In this document: positions 18,203 to 27,278 of the stretch, in pieces
Layout: the number at the start of each line of letters is the position of its first letter
How positions within the stretch are numbered: position 1 is the stretch's first letter
Source of the DNA: Canicola haemoglobinophilus
GTDB taxonomy: Bacteria > Pseudomonadota > Gammaproteobacteria > Enterobacterales > Pasteurellaceae
Assembly: GCF_002015075.1 (NCBI RefSeq)
Contig: NZ_MUXZ01000004.1
Coordinates: 29,020 to 93,019, forward strand
Direction: 5' to 3'
Length of the DNA stretch: 64,000 nt
The notes under the pieces: model-generated
Told to the model about the DNA's origin: nothing
Seen by the model: only the letters and a program-made list of their open reading frames with translations
Databases searched by the model: none
Made by a program: the position numbers and the translations under genes

Positions 18203-18931
18203 ATGTTCGATGTGATAATGGATTATTTACATTTATCTCAATCTGAAATCAATGCGATAGCTTTGAGTATTAAAGTCGCATTGGTTTCAATTTCTATGAG
18301 CTTACCTTTCGCCATTGTTGTTGCTTGGTTACTGGCTCGCAAAGATTTTTGGGGTAAAGCGATTATCAATGGCGTTATCCATTTACCGCTTGTTTTACCG
18401 CCAGTGGTTATTGGTTATTTATTGCTAATTTCTATGGGACGCAATGGCATCATTGGACGTTATTTATTGCAATGGTTTGGTTTTAGCTTTGGTTTCAGTT
18501 GGCATGGCGCTGCTTTAGCTTCGGGCATCGTAGCATTTCCATTATTGGTTCGTTCTATTCGCTTAGCCATTGAAAATATTGATTTTCGTTTGGAACAAGC
18601 CGCACAAACTTTGGGTGCATCTTCTCTCAGAATATTTTTTACTATCACTCTTCCTCTTTCCTTACCAGGCATTTTGTCGGGCATGATTTTAGGTTTCGCT
18701 CGATCCTTAGGAGAATTTGGCGCAACCATTACGTTCGTCTCTAATATTCCTAATGTGACGCAAACCATTCCTCTAGCAATGTTCTCTTTTATTGAAACAC
18801 CAGGCGCAGAAAATTCAGCCCTTAGACTTTGTATTATTGCCGTTGTGATTTCATTGATTTCTTTATTAATTTCCGAATGGCTTGCAAAACGAACCCAACA
18901 AAAATTAGGACAAACTGATGTTAGAAATTAA
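18203..18931 (+). CDS. modB: Molybdate ABC transporter permease ModB
   Basis: A 242-residue inner-membrane permease with about five transmembrane helices. It has the cytoplasmic EAA-type coupling motif EQAAQTLGASSLRIFFTITL (around 131-150), which contacts ModC. It begins five bases after modA and overlaps modC by 14 bases. The last helix closes with a short basic tail (EWLAKRTQQKLG). Start and length are typical for ModB. Confidence 0.95.
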   Translation: MFDVIMDYLHLSQSEINAIALSIKVALVSISMSLPFAIVVAWLLARKDFWGKAIINGVIHLPLVLPPVVIGYLLLISMGRNGIIGRYLLQWFGFSFGFSWHGAALASGIVAFPLLVRSIRLAIENIDFRLEQAAQTLGASSLRIFFTITLPLSLPGILSGMILGFARSLGEFGATITFVSNIPNVTQTIPLAMFSFIETPGAENSALRLCIIAVVISLISLLISEWLAKRTQQKLGQTDVRN

Positions 18932-19598
18932 TGTGCAAAAGACACTGGGCGATATGCAATTAGCGGTAGATTTGAATCTTTCGGCAAAAGGTGTTACCGC
19001 ACTTTTCGGTCTATCTGGTTCAGGTAAAACCTCTTTAATTAATTTGGTCAGCGGCTTATTAAAAGCAGATCAAGGATTTATTCGTTTAAATAACCGCACT
19101 TTAGTAGATACAGAGAAAAATATTTTTTTACCAGCTAATCAACGCAAAGTCGGTTATATTTTCCAAGATGCACGTTTATTTCCCCATTATTCTGTGCAGG
19201 GAAATTTAAAATATGGCATGAAAAAGCCAGATCAAAAGCAATTTGATCATCTTGTAGAATTATTGGGCATCGGACATTTATTAAAACGTTATCCTTTGAC
19301 TTTATCTGGTGGCGAAAAGCAACGAGTGGCAATTGGGCGAGCCTTGTTATCTAACCCAGATATATTATTAATGGACGAGCCATTATCTGCATTGGATTTG
19401 CCTCGTAAGCGTGAATTGTTAAGTTATTTGGAAAAACTCACCAAAGAAATTCAAATTCCAGTCTTGTATGTGACACATAGTATGGATGAGCTGTTATTTT
19501 TAGCGGAACGAGTAGTACTTTTAGAACAAGGGAAAGTACGAGCTTATGATGAAGTAAAAAATATGCAAAACAATCCGCACTTTGCTCGATTTATATAA
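18918..19598 (+). CDS. modC: Molybdate ABC transporter ATPase ModC, short form without C-terminal domain
   Basis: The ATPase energises molybdate uptake through ModB. The nucleotide-binding domain is complete: Walker A GLSGSGKTS (around 31-39), the Q-loop in FQDARLF, signature LSGGEKQR (around 125), Walker B ILLMDEPLSALD and the H-loop histidine in VTHSMDE. The protein ends at residue 226, whereas E. coli ModC is about 352 residues with a C-terminal Mop/TOBE molybdate-binding domain. Here the stop is followed at once by a hairpin, so the domain is absent and no remnant follows. ATPase activity should be intact. The regulatory domain is missing. Confidence 0.93.
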   Translation: MLEINVQKTLGDMQLAVDLNLSAKGVTALFGLSGSGKTSLINLVSGLLKADQGFIRLNNRTLVDTEKNIFLPANQRKVGYIFQDARLFPHYSVQGNLKYGMKKPDQKQFDHLVELLGIGHLLKRYPLTLSGGEKQRVAIGRALLSNPDILLMDEPLSALDLPRKRELLSYLEKLTKEIQIPVLYVTHSMDELLFLAERVVLLEQGKVRAYDEVKNMQNNPHFARFI

Positions 19599-19601
19599 AT
19601 G

Positions 19602-19628
19602 AAAGGCTACACTCGGTAGCCTTTTGGA
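19602..19628. terminator. Hairpin between modC and mrp
   Basis: AAAGGCTAC (19602-19610) pairs with GTAGCCTTT (19616-19624) around a five-base loop, followed by a short T run. It lies between the convergent ends of modC and mrp and could terminate both transcripts, although the T tract is short. Confidence 0.65.
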
Positions 19629-19630
19629 TG

Positions 19631-20752
19631 TTAATTTACTTCTTTAAATAGGATTTCGCCAGGAATAATTTCCCCTTGCCAATAAAGTTCAGCTGCGACT
19701 TTTTCTGCTAATTGTAAGAAGGATTGTGCGATTTCACTTTCTGGCGCAGAAATAACAGTTGGTACGCCATTATCCATATCCTCACGCAATTGAATATGTA
19801 AAGGTTGCTGTGCCAAGAGTTTCACTTGATATTTCTCTGCCATTTTTTGTGCGCCACCAGTGCCAAAAATAGCCTCATGATGTCCGCAGTTGCTACAAAT
19901 ATGTACTGACATATTTTCCACAATACCAAGTACAGGTACTTTTACACGTTGGAACATAGAAATGCCTTTAATCGCATCAATCAATGCAATATCTTGTGGC
20001 GTGGTAACAACGATTGCGCCAGTAACTGGAATTTGTTGGGATAAAGTCAATTGAATATCGCCCGTACCTGGTGGCATATCAATTACTAGATAATCTAGCT
20101 CGCCATGATTTGCCCAAAGTGTTTCTTGTAACAGTTGGCTTAGTGCGCTACTTGCCATTGGTCCACGCCAAATTGTTGCATTGTCTGGTTCCATTAAGAA
20201 ACCGATAGAGTTTGCTACTAAACCATGTGCTTGAACTGGATTGATATGCTTATTATCTGGCGAAGTTGGGCGTTCATGACTTACTCCTAACATATGCGGA
20301 ATTGAAGGGCCGTAAATATCGGCATCTAAAATCCCCACTTTTGCACTTTGTGCTTGTAAAGCAAGGGCTAGATTAACTGAAACTGTTGATTTTCCTACGC
20401 CACCTTTGCCCGAACTTACCGCAATAATATTTTTAATCCCTTTTACCGCTGGATGATTATTAGCTCGTTTTAAAGTGGCAATTTGATAATTAAGTAACCA
20501 TTTGATTTCACTGGCTTGCACAATAGTTTTGAGTTTATCGCTAAGTGCGGTCTTTAATTGCGCAAAACCTGTATTCCATGCAAATGGCATCACTAATTCT
20601 ATGCGCAAAATATTGCCGCCAAGTTCGATTTTTTTTACCGCACTTAAACTGATTAAGTCTTTATGCAACGTGGTATGTGTAAATTGTCGAAAACATTCTT
20701 GTAATTGAAGTTGGTGTAATGCAGATATGTTATTTGAAAAATAAATCGCCAT
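19631..20752 (-). CDS. mrp: Iron-sulfur cluster carrier Mrp/ApbC
   Basis: A 373-residue P-loop ATPase of the Mrp/Nbp35 family that transfers Fe-S clusters to apoproteins. The N-terminal ~90 residues resemble the MIP18/DUF59-like domain. The deviant Walker A motif SSGKGGVGKSTVS lies near residue 113, and the cluster-binding CxxC in HICSNCGHHEAIFGTGG near residue 285. It is divergent from metG, the same pairing as in E. coli (apbC-metG). The gap between them is about 140 bases up to the chosen metG start. Confidence 0.95.
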   Translation of the reverse strand: MAIYFSNNISALHQLQLQECFRQFTHTTLHKDLISLSAVKKIELGGNILRIELVMPFAWNTGFAQLKTALSDKLKTIVQASEIKWLLNYQIATLKRANNHPAVKGIKNIIAVSSGKGGVGKSTVSVNLALALQAQSAKVGILDADIYGPSIPHMLGVSHERPTSPDNKHINPVQAHGLVANSIGFLMEPDNATIWRGPMASSALSQLLQETLWANHGELDYLVIDMPPGTGDIQLTLSQQIPVTGAIVVTTPQDIALIDAIKGISMFQRVKVPVLGIVENMSVHICSNCGHHEAIFGTGGAQKMAEKYQVKLLAQQPLHIQLREDMDNGVPTVISAPESEIAQSFLQLAEKVAAELYWQGEIIPGEILFKEVN

Positions 20753-20895
20753 GTTCTGTTTCCTAGAGAAAAACGTTAAATAAATTCGTTGCGCATCATA
20801 ACATAACTAGGATTGTAAAGTGTTGAGAACTAGAAAAAATACCGCCAATAAGGTAAGATGTGCGACAATTTTTTCATTTTCTAAAGGTTAAATTC

Positions 20896-22965
20896 ATGTC
20901 AAATAATTCACGTCAAATTTTGGTCACTTGCGCCTTACCTTATGCCAATGGCCCTATTCATTTAGGTCATATGTTAGAACATATTCAAGCGGATATTTGG
21001 GTTCGTTTCCAACGTATGCGTGGTAATGAAATTTATTTTGTTTGTGCAGACGATGCGCATGGTACGCCGATTATGTTAAAAGCGGATCAAATGGGCATAA
21101 ATCCAGAGCAATTAATTGCTGATGTGCAACAAAAACATATGGCAGATTTTAGTGGATTTAATATTAGTTTTGATAATTATCATTCAACTCATAGCGATGA
21201 AAATAGAGCATTAGCAGAAACTATTTATACGAAATTAAAGCAAAATGGTTTTATTAAAACTCGCACTATTTCGCAGCTTTTCGATCCTGAGAAAGCTATG
21301 TTTTTACCAGATCGCTTTGTGAAAGGTACTTGCCCAAAATGTAAAGCTGAAGATCAATATGGCGATAACTGTGAGGTTTGTTCTGCCACTTACAGTCCAA
21401 CAGAACTTATTAATCCACGTTCAACTGTTTCAGGGGCAACCCCTGTATTAAAAGAAAGTGAGCATTTTTTCTTTGATTTGCCGAGTTTTGAGGGCATGTT
21501 GACTGAGTGGATCCGTTCTGGTTCTTTACAACAAGAAGTGGCAAATAAAATGCAGGAATGGTTTGAGGCAGGTTTACAGCAATGGGATATTTCTCGTGAT
21601 GCGCCTTATTTTGGCTTTAAAATTCCGAACACTGAAAATAAATATTTTTATGTATGGTTAGATGCGCCAATTGGCTACATGGCATCTTTTAAAAACCTAT
21701 GTAACAAAAAGAGCGGTATTGATTTTGATAGTTTTTGGCACAAAGAAAGCAAAGCTGAACTTTATCATTTTATTGGTAAAGACATTATGTATTTCCATAG
21801 TTTGTTCTGGCCAGCAATGTTAGAAGGGGCAGGGTTACGCAAGCCAAATAATATTTTTGTGCATGGCTATGTCACTGTAAACGGCGAGAAAATGTCAAAA
21901 TCTCGTGGTACCTTTATTCAAGCTGCTACTTATTTAAAATATTTAGATCCTGAATGTTTACGTTATTACTATGCAGCAAAATTAAGTAATCGTATTGATG
22001 ATTTAGATTTAAATTTGGAAGATTTTGTTCAGCGTGTAAATACGGATTTAGTGAATAAATTAGTTAATTTAGCCTCAAGAAATGCCAGTTTCATTCAAAA
22101 GCGTTTTGAAGGAAAACTCGCCGCTAAATTAGAAGATCAGGCATTATTCGATGAGTTTGTAGCACAATCAGAATTAATTGCCACTTATTATGAAAATCGT
22201 GAATTCGGTAAAGCTATTCGTGAAATTATGGCGCTTACCGATAAAGCCAATAAATATGTTGACGAGAAAGCTCCTTGGGTAATTGCTAAAGATGAAAGTC
22301 GTACAGCAGAATTGCAGCAAGTTTGCTCAATGGGCATTGAATTATTCCGTGTATTAATGGGATATTTGAAACCTGTTCTGCCAAATCTTGCTGAACGTGC
22401 TGAAGCATTTTTAAATACCCAATTGACTTGGGAAAATTTAGCAGAGCCTTTATTAGCCCATCAGATTGCGCCATTTAAAGCGTTATTCTCACGTTTAGAT
22501 ATGAAAAAAATTGAAGAAATGATTGAGGCATCCAAAGTGGAAAATGCACAAGTAAATCAAAGCGCACAAGAGAAGCAAAATACAGAAAAGAGTGCGGTAG
22601 AAAATAACGAAGTTTCTGAGTTTGAGCCAATTGAAGAGAGCATTACTATTGATGATTTCTTTAAGGTTGATTTACGAGTAGCTAAGGTGTTGAAATGCGA
22701 GGCAGTGCCAGAAAGTAATAAATTACTGAAGTTTATCTTAGATATTGGTAGCGAAACGCGCCAAGTATTTTCTGGGATTAAGGCTGCTTATAATAAGCCT
22801 GAAGATTTAGAAGGTCGTTTTGTCATTATGGTGGCAAACTTAGCACCAAGAAAAATGAAATTTGGTATGTCTGAAGGGATGATTTTAAGTGCTGGAACTG
22901 GTGGTGCTGATTTGTATTTACTTGATGTAGATACAGGTGCAAAAGCTGGTCAGAGAGTGAAATAG
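20896..22965 (+). CDS. metG: Methionyl-tRNA synthetase
   Basis: This cytoplasmic class I synthetase charges tRNA-Met. I start at ATG 20896 (MSNNSRQILVTCALPY, 689 residues). The frame is open from an ATG at 20860, but those 12 residues are not conserved-looking and AAAGG precedes the chosen start. Motifs: HIGH-type PIHLGHML (around 24), zinc-binding CPKCKAEDQYGDNCEVC (around 145), KMSKS in GEKMSKSRGTF (around 335), and a C-terminal OB-fold tRNA-binding domain from about 585 (FFKVDLRVAKV). A linker rich in K, E, N and Q joins core and OB domain and includes a near-miss uptake sequence. Confidence 0.97.
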   Translation: MSNNSRQILVTCALPYANGPIHLGHMLEHIQADIWVRFQRMRGNEIYFVCADDAHGTPIMLKADQMGINPEQLIADVQQKHMADFSGFNISFDNYHSTHSDENRALAETIYTKLKQNGFIKTRTISQLFDPEKAMFLPDRFVKGTCPKCKAEDQYGDNCEVCSATYSPTELINPRSTVSGATPVLKESEHFFFDLPSFEGMLTEWIRSGSLQQEVANKMQEWFEAGLQQWDISRDAPYFGFKIPNTENKYFYVWLDAPIGYMASFKNLCNKKSGIDFDSFWHKESKAELYHFIGKDIMYFHSLFWPAMLEGAGLRKPNNIFVHGYVTVNGEKMSKSRGTFIQAATYLKYLDPECLRYYYAAKLSNRIDDLDLNLEDFVQRVNTDLVNKLVNLASRNASFIQKRFEGKLAAKLEDQALFDEFVAQSELIATYYENREFGKAIREIMALTDKANKYVDEKAPWVIAKDESRTAELQQVCSMGIELFRVLMGYLKPVLPNLAERAEAFLNTQLTWENLAEPLLAHQIAPFKALFSRLDMKKIEEMIEASKVENAQVNQSAQEKQNTEKSAVENNEVSEFEPIEESITIDDFFKVDLRVAKVLKCEAVPESNKLLKFILDIGSETRQVFSGIKAAYNKPEDLEGRFVIMVANLAPRKMKFGMSEGMILSAGTGGADLYLLDVDTGAKAGQRVK

Positions 22966-22980
22966 TTCTTGATAAAAACA

Positions 22981-23014
22981 AACCCAAGGTTAAACGCCTT
23001 GGGTTATTTTTTTT
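22981..23014 (+). terminator. Intrinsic terminator after metG
   Basis: AACCCAAGG (22981-22989) and CCTTGGGTT (22997-23005) form a perfect 9-bp stem followed by ATTTTTTTT. It lies just past the metG stop. The T run overlaps the end of the convergent rapZ gene. Confidence 0.9.
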
Positions 23015-23873
23015 AGTGATTTTTTGTATGCTTTTCTAGTGACTTATGTTGAATTTGCACTTTCTTGCCTTTGGCTTGGAAGTATTCGCCAATTTGTTGT
23101 GCAATATAAACAGAACGATGTTTACCTCCTGTACAACCAATAGCAATCGTCAAATAACTTCGATTATTCTGCTCTAACATAGGTAGCCAATTTTCAATAT
23201 AGCTACGCGTTTGATAAATAAAATTATTAACTTCAATATGCTTTTGTAGAAATTCAATCACAGGCTTTTCTAATCCTGTCATTGGGCGTAACTCTGGATT
23301 CCAATGTGGATTTGGTAAGAAACGAACATCAAAAACATAATCTGCATCTAAAGGAATACCATATTTAAAGCCGAAAGATTCAACAATAATTTGCAATTCT
23401 TTTTCGGTATTTCCACGCAAAAACTCACGCAAACGTTCCGCAAGTTCATGGGTAGAAAGTGCGGTCGTATCAATAATTAAATTTGCATGATGCACTAAAG
23501 GTTCAAGGTAAGTTTTTTCTGCATCAATTGCTGATTCAAGAGATAAATTTTGAATTGATAAAGGATGTAATCGGCGAGAATCACTGTAACGGCGGATCAG
23601 TGTATTTCTATCTGTATCCAGAAAGATGATTTTAACTTGATGTTTTTCTTGTAAGATATGAAGTATATGGTCTAGTGTCGCTGGGTCTGTAGGTAAATTA
23701 CGAATATCTAAACTAATAGCAACAAAAGGCTGTTTATCCGAAAGAATATTGGTCAATTGTGGCAGTAAATCCATAGGAAGATTATCAATACAGTAGTAGC
23801 CAATATCTTCTAATGCGCGTAAAGCAACAGATTTTCCTGCGCCAGAACGTCCACTAATAATGATAACTTCCAT
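23013..23873 (-). CDS. rapZ: RNase adapter protein RapZ
   Basis: A 286-residue cytoplasmic P-loop protein. In E. coli RapZ binds the small RNA GlmZ and directs RNase E to it, which controls glucosamine-6-phosphate synthase. The Walker A motif is SGRSGAGKSVALRALED at the N-terminus. The C-terminal domain has the conserved AIGCTGGKHRSVYIAQ motif (around 240) followed by a basic tail. It lies four bases downstream of ptsN, as in the E. coli rpoN operon, but the npr gene that usually follows is not present in the window. Whether a GlmZ-type RNA exists here cannot be judged. Confidence 0.94.
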   Translation of the reverse strand: MEVIIISGRSGAGKSVALRALEDIGYYCIDNLPMDLLPQLTNILSDKQPFVAISLDIRNLPTDPATLDHILHILQEKHQVKIIFLDTDRNTLIRRYSDSRRLHPLSIQNLSLESAIDAEKTYLEPLVHHANLIIDTTALSTHELAERLREFLRGNTEKELQIIVESFGFKYGIPLDADYVFDVRFLPNPHWNPELRPMTGLEKPVIEFLQKHIEVNNFIYQTRSYIENWLPMLEQNNRSYLTIAIGCTGGKHRSVYIAQQIGEYFQAKGKKVQIQHKSLEKHTKNH

Positions 23874-23876
23874 TTG

Positions 23877-24449
23877 TTATTCTTCCTCTTTTTGTTCTGC
23901 TACATTTTGTTGTTCTGCCATTTGCAGTTCAGCCAGCTCATGTTCAGCATGAGTATCTGCGAACTGGAAAATTTGCCAAATTTCCTCCGCACTTTGTGCA
24001 TTTCTTAATTGCTTGACTAGAGATTTGTCCTTTAATCGTTCAACTAAATGAGGTAATTCTTGCACAAGATTAGAACAATGTTCAGTCGGCGCCAATAAGG
24101 CAAACACCAGATCCACTTCACGATGATCTGGTGCATCATATTCTAAAGGTGCATTGAGTTGTAAGAAGACGGCAATAGGTTTATCCCCTAAAGGTAATCT
24201 TCCTTTGGGCATTGCGAGACCATTTCCCAAGCTAGAGTTGCCTAATTTTTCTCGGCTAAATAAGCAATCAACGCAAAGCGTTTCTGTATCTTGTAAGTCA
24301 ATGTCCTCTGCGTTTTCTACATCTTTGTTTTGTTCAGAAAGTTGTTTGGCTACCAAGCAAGATATGATTTCAAAAGCTCTTTTTTTGCTTGTACAAACTA
24401 AGCCTTGGCGAATATTTTCAGGGGAGAGTAATTCGGTAAATTTAAGCAT
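23877..24449 (-). CDS. ptsN: PTS EIIA-Ntr-like regulatory protein PtsN lacking the phosphorylatable histidine
   Basis: By size, position (lptCAB-ptsN-rapZ) and fold pattern this is the nitrogen-PTS EIIA protein. It has 190 residues against about 163 in E. coli, with an acidic insertion around residues 40-60 and a glutamate/glutamine-rich tail. In E. coli the phosphorylated residue is the histidine of the motif GNGIAIPHGK. The same motif here reads GNGLAMPKGR, with codon AAA (lysine) where histidine is expected. The neighbouring residues are conserved, so the change is not an alignment artefact. Phosphotransfer through this residue should be impossible. A phosphorylation-independent role is the simplest inference. 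Confidence 0.88.
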   Translation of the reverse strand: MLKFTELLSPENIRQGLVCTSKKRAFEIISCLVAKQLSEQNKDVENAEDIDLQDTETLCVDCLFSREKLGNSSLGNGLAMPKGRLPLGDKPIAVFLQLNAPLEYDAPDHREVDLVFALLAPTEHCSNLVQELPHLVERLKDKSLVKQLRNAQSAEEIWQIFQFADTHAEHELAELQMAEQQNVAEQKEEE

Positions 24450-24451
24450 AG

Positions 24452-25177
24452 TTACAATTTAAATTCTTCACCAAGATAAACTTGTTTCACTTGTTCGTTA
24501 TTCATAACTTCAGTTGGTGTACCTGTAGCAATCATTTTGCCGGCACTGACAATATAAGCGCGCTCGCAAACATCTAATGTTTCTCGTACATTATGATCTG
24601 TGATTAATACCCCCAACCCACGATTACGTAAATCTTTGATGATTTTTTTGATGTCAATAACTGAAATCGGATCTACGCCAGCAAAAGGTTCATCTAATAA
24701 AATAAATTTAGGATTTGCTGCTAAAGCGCGTGCAATTTCTACACGACGACGTTCACCACCAGATAAAGATTGCCCCAAGTTGTCACGAATATGACCAATA
24801 TTGAATTCTTCGATTAATTCATCAGCTCTCGCGCGACGCTGTTGAGAATTTAAATCTTGGCGAATTTCTAAAACGGCCATTAAATTTTCATATACGCTTA
24901 GGCGGCGGAATATAGATGCTTCTTGTGGTAAATAACCTATTCCCCGTTGTGCTCGGTTGTGCATCGGCAATAAACTAATATCTTCGTCATCAATACGAAT
25001 TATTCCTTGATCATGGCGTACTAAACCAACAACCATATAGAAAGTTGTCGTCTTACCTGCACCATTTGGACCTAATAAACCGACAATTTCATTGGAATTA
25101 ACGGTTAAACTTACATCAGAAACAACTTGGCGGCTTTTATAGCTTTTAGCGAGATGCTCAGCATAAAGAATAGACAT
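24452..25177 (-). CDS. lptB: LPS export ABC transporter ATPase LptB
   Basis: LptB drives extraction of lipopolysaccharide from the inner membrane with LptFG. 241 residues with Walker A GPNGAGKTT (around 36-44), Q-loop GYLPQEASIF, signature LSGGERRR (around 139), Walker B FILLDEPFAGVDP and H-loop ITDHNVRE. The motif LPMHNRAQRGIGYLPQEAS is characteristic of LptB. It lies 15 bases downstream of lptA and 2 bases before ptsN, in the standard order. Confidence 0.97.
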   Translation of the reverse strand: MSILYAEHLAKSYKSRQVVSDVSLTVNSNEIVGLLGPNGAGKTTTFYMVVGLVRHDQGIIRIDDEDISLLPMHNRAQRGIGYLPQEASIFRRLSVYENLMAVLEIRQDLNSQQRRARADELIEEFNIGHIRDNLGQSLSGGERRRVEIARALAANPKFILLDEPFAGVDPISVIDIKKIIKDLRNRGLGVLITDHNVRETLDVCERAYIVSAGKMIATGTPTEVMNNEQVKQVYLGEEFKL

Positions 25178-25192
25178 AATTCATTAACCTTA

Positions 25193-25702
25193 TTATTTCT
25201 TATTTAATTGTGTTGGAATTAAAACAGTTTTAACACGAGATTTATTTGAACCATTTGCTTTTAACTGTTGTTTCTTCACATCATAAGTAATTTTTTCGCT
25301 ATTAATTTTACTATCTAACTGTTTTAATTCTGCGTTACCTGTTAGGGTTAAAAATTCAGCGCCTAAGTCATAATGGACTTTACTTGCTTTACCATCCACA
25401 GGCTTACCATCATCAAGTAGTTGGTGGAATGTAACAGGATTACCAAATGCTTCCACAGTTTCTTTTTTGTTAGATTTCTCTGGAGGACGAGTAATGATCA
25501 CTTTATTCGCTTTAATCAAAATTGATCCTTGCTTAATCACTACATTGTTTGTAAAAGTCACTACGGAATTTTCCATATCAAGAGATTGATTATCAGACAC
25601 AATATCTATGGGCTGATTTGTGTCATTTTTCAATGCTAAAGCGGAAACGGAAGTCATCATAAGTGCGGTGATTAATAAGTATTTATTTGTTGCTGATTTC
25701 AT
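25193..25702 (-). CDS. lptA: Periplasmic LPS bridge protein LptA
   Basis: LptA forms the periplasmic bridge that carries LPS from LptC to LptD. The 169-residue protein has a signal peptide (KYLLITALMMTSVSALA, cleaved before LKND). It is followed by an OstA-type beta-jellyroll with repeated DNQSLDMENSVVTFTNNVVI-like strands and ends in a basic tail. It overlaps lptC by 20 bases and precedes lptB, which agrees with a single lptCAB unit. Confidence 0.94.
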   Translation of the reverse strand: MKSATNKYLLITALMMTSVSALALKNDTNQPIDIVSDNQSLDMENSVVTFTNNVVIKQGSILIKANKVIITRPPEKSNKKETVEAFGNPVTFHQLLDDGKPVDGKASKVHYDLGAEFLTLTGNAELKQLDSKINSEKITYDVKKQQLKANGSNKSRVKTVLIPTQLNKK

Positions 25703-26258
25703 AATGCGTTTTTACCTGCTCTTTTAATGTTGCGATTTGTTGTTGTAAGTTACCATGGAGTTTTAGCCCTGTAGAGCTAAAATGTTGTCCTTTTATAGTG
25801 ACTATTGTGTCAGAAGTTATATCTTGGGTAGTTAAATTTACTACCGCACTTTCTGTCACAACTTTTTGTAATTTTGCATTTTCCAATAAGGTCTCTGCGA
25901 TCACATTCCCCTCAAGATAAAGCATATTATTTTTTGTTAATTTGGCTTTATGAGCGCTTAATTTCCAGCTTTGTTTACCTAATTTCTCATCTTCAATATC
26001 AAATAAATAAACTAAAGGCTGGTGGAATTCGGTGCGGCCATCATTATTATAATGCTCAACTTTATCTGCCGTCGCTAAATATTGTTTTTTACCTGTGGGC
26101 GAAAAAACAGCAGTTGACATTTTTTCACCTGTATATTCCGGACTATCATTCGATTTTATAAGTTGATTTAGTTCATTATCATCTGGTTGTAGACTATAAA
26201 ACCAAGCAAGCGAAATTAGAGCAAGTACAGATAAAATAATATTCCAACGAATATTCAT
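25683..26258 (-). CDS. lptC: LPS export membrane anchor LptC
   Basis: A bitopic inner-membrane protein that passes LPS from LptBFG to LptA. The open frame extends to 26453, but the sequence before 26258 is low-complexity and unlike LptC. The ATG at 26258 (MNIRWNIILSVLALISLAWF, 191 residues) follows AAGGGTTC and gives the expected single N-terminal membrane helix and periplasmic jellyroll. It overlaps lptA. The gap up to mlaF (26259-26483) should hold divergent promoters. In E. coli kdsC and kdsD precede lptC, but they are not here. Confidence 0.9.
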   Translation of the reverse strand: MNIRWNIILSVLALISLAWFYSLQPDDNELNQLIKSNDSPEYTGEKMSTAVFSPTGKKQYLATADKVEHYNNDGRTEFHQPLVYLFDIEDEKLGKQSWKLSAHKAKLTKNNMLYLEGNVIAETLLENAKLQKVVTESAVVNLTTQDITSDTIVTIKGQHFSSTGLKLHGNLQQQIATLKEQVKTHYEISNK

Positions 26259-26483
26259 AGAACCCTTGAATGTTTGAGTTTGATAAAAGTGCGCCATGAT
26301 AGCATATTTTTCAATAAAACATGTAGTAATCCATGAAAGAGCGGTGTTTTTAAAAATATTTTTTATGTGAACATTTTTGGAAAATATAAGTCCAATACGC
26401 TGCCATAATTTAATTTGACAATAGGGGGAAATTCGTAGAATATCCCACTTCATTTTTTTAAGTATAAAGAGTAATCAAAAAAT

Positions 26484-27278
26484 ATGACAAAACCTTTAAT
26501 AGAAGTCAGAAACCTAACTTTTAAGCGAGGTGAGCGAACCATTTATGACAACCTTAATTTGCAGGTTCAGCAAGGTAAAATTACTGCAATTATGGGGCCT
26601 TCAGGTATTGGTAAAACCACTTTGCTCAAACTTATTGGTGGACAACTTCAAGCAGAAAAAGGTGAGATTTTGTTTGATGGGCAAGATATTTGCATGATGT
26701 CTAATAGTCAGTTGTATCAAGTTCGTCAACGTATGGGAATGTTGTTTCAATCTGGCGCATTATTTACTGATTTATCTACCTTTGATAATGTTGCGTTCCC
26801 TATTCGTGAGCATACGAATTTGCCTGAAGAGCTCATTCGTCAAATTGTATTGATGAAGTTAGAGGCGGTTGGGTTGCGTGGTGCAGCAAATTTAATGCCT
26901 TCGGAATTATCTGGTGGTATGGCAAGACGAGCCGCATTAGCGAGAACAATAGCCCTTGATCCTGAGCTGATTATGTATGATGAACCTTTTGCTGGACAAG
27001 ATCCTATTAGCATGGGGGTAATTATTAGCTTGATTAAACGCTTGAACGAAGCCTTGCAATTAACTTCAATAGTGGTTTCCCATGATGTGCAAGAAGTGTT
27101 AAGTATTGCAGATTATGCTTATATTATTGCTGATAAGAGAGTGATTGCAGAAGGTACTGCAGAACAGCTTTTACAGAGCCAAGATCCACAAGTTGTACAA
27201 TTTCTTCAAGGTAAAGAAGATGGGCCTGTTCATTTCCATTTCCCAGCACAAGATTATGTACAGGAGTTATTTTCATGA
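26484..27278 (+). CDS. mlaF: Phospholipid transport ATPase MlaF
   Basis: MlaF is the ATPase of the Mla ABC system that moves phospholipids between the inner membrane and MlaC to keep the outer membrane asymmetric. 264 residues with Walker A GPSGIGKTT (around 39), signature LSGGMARR (around 140, the MlaF-type variant), Walker B ELIMYDEPFAGQDP and H-loop VVSHDVQE. Its stop overlaps the start of mlaE by four bases. It heads mlaFEDCB-ibaG-murA. Confidence 0.96.
   Translation: MTKPLIEVRNLTFKRGERTIYDNLNLQVQQGKITAIMGPSGIGKTTLLKLIGGQLQAEKGEILFDGQDICMMSNSQLYQVRQRMGMLFQSGALFTDLSTFDNVAFPIREHTNLPEELIRQIVLMKLEAVGLRGAANLMPSELSGGMARRAALARTIALDPELIMYDEPFAGQDPISMGVIISLIKRLNEALQLTSIVVSHDVQEVLSIADYAYIIADKRVIAEGTAEQLLQSQDPQVVQFLQGKEDGPVHFHFPAQDYVQELFS

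Noticed and set aside
26259..26453. The longer lptC frame starting at 26453
   Set aside because: The additional 65 residues do not resemble LptC and would push the membrane anchor away from the N-terminus. ATG 26258 has a better ribosome-binding site and normal length.
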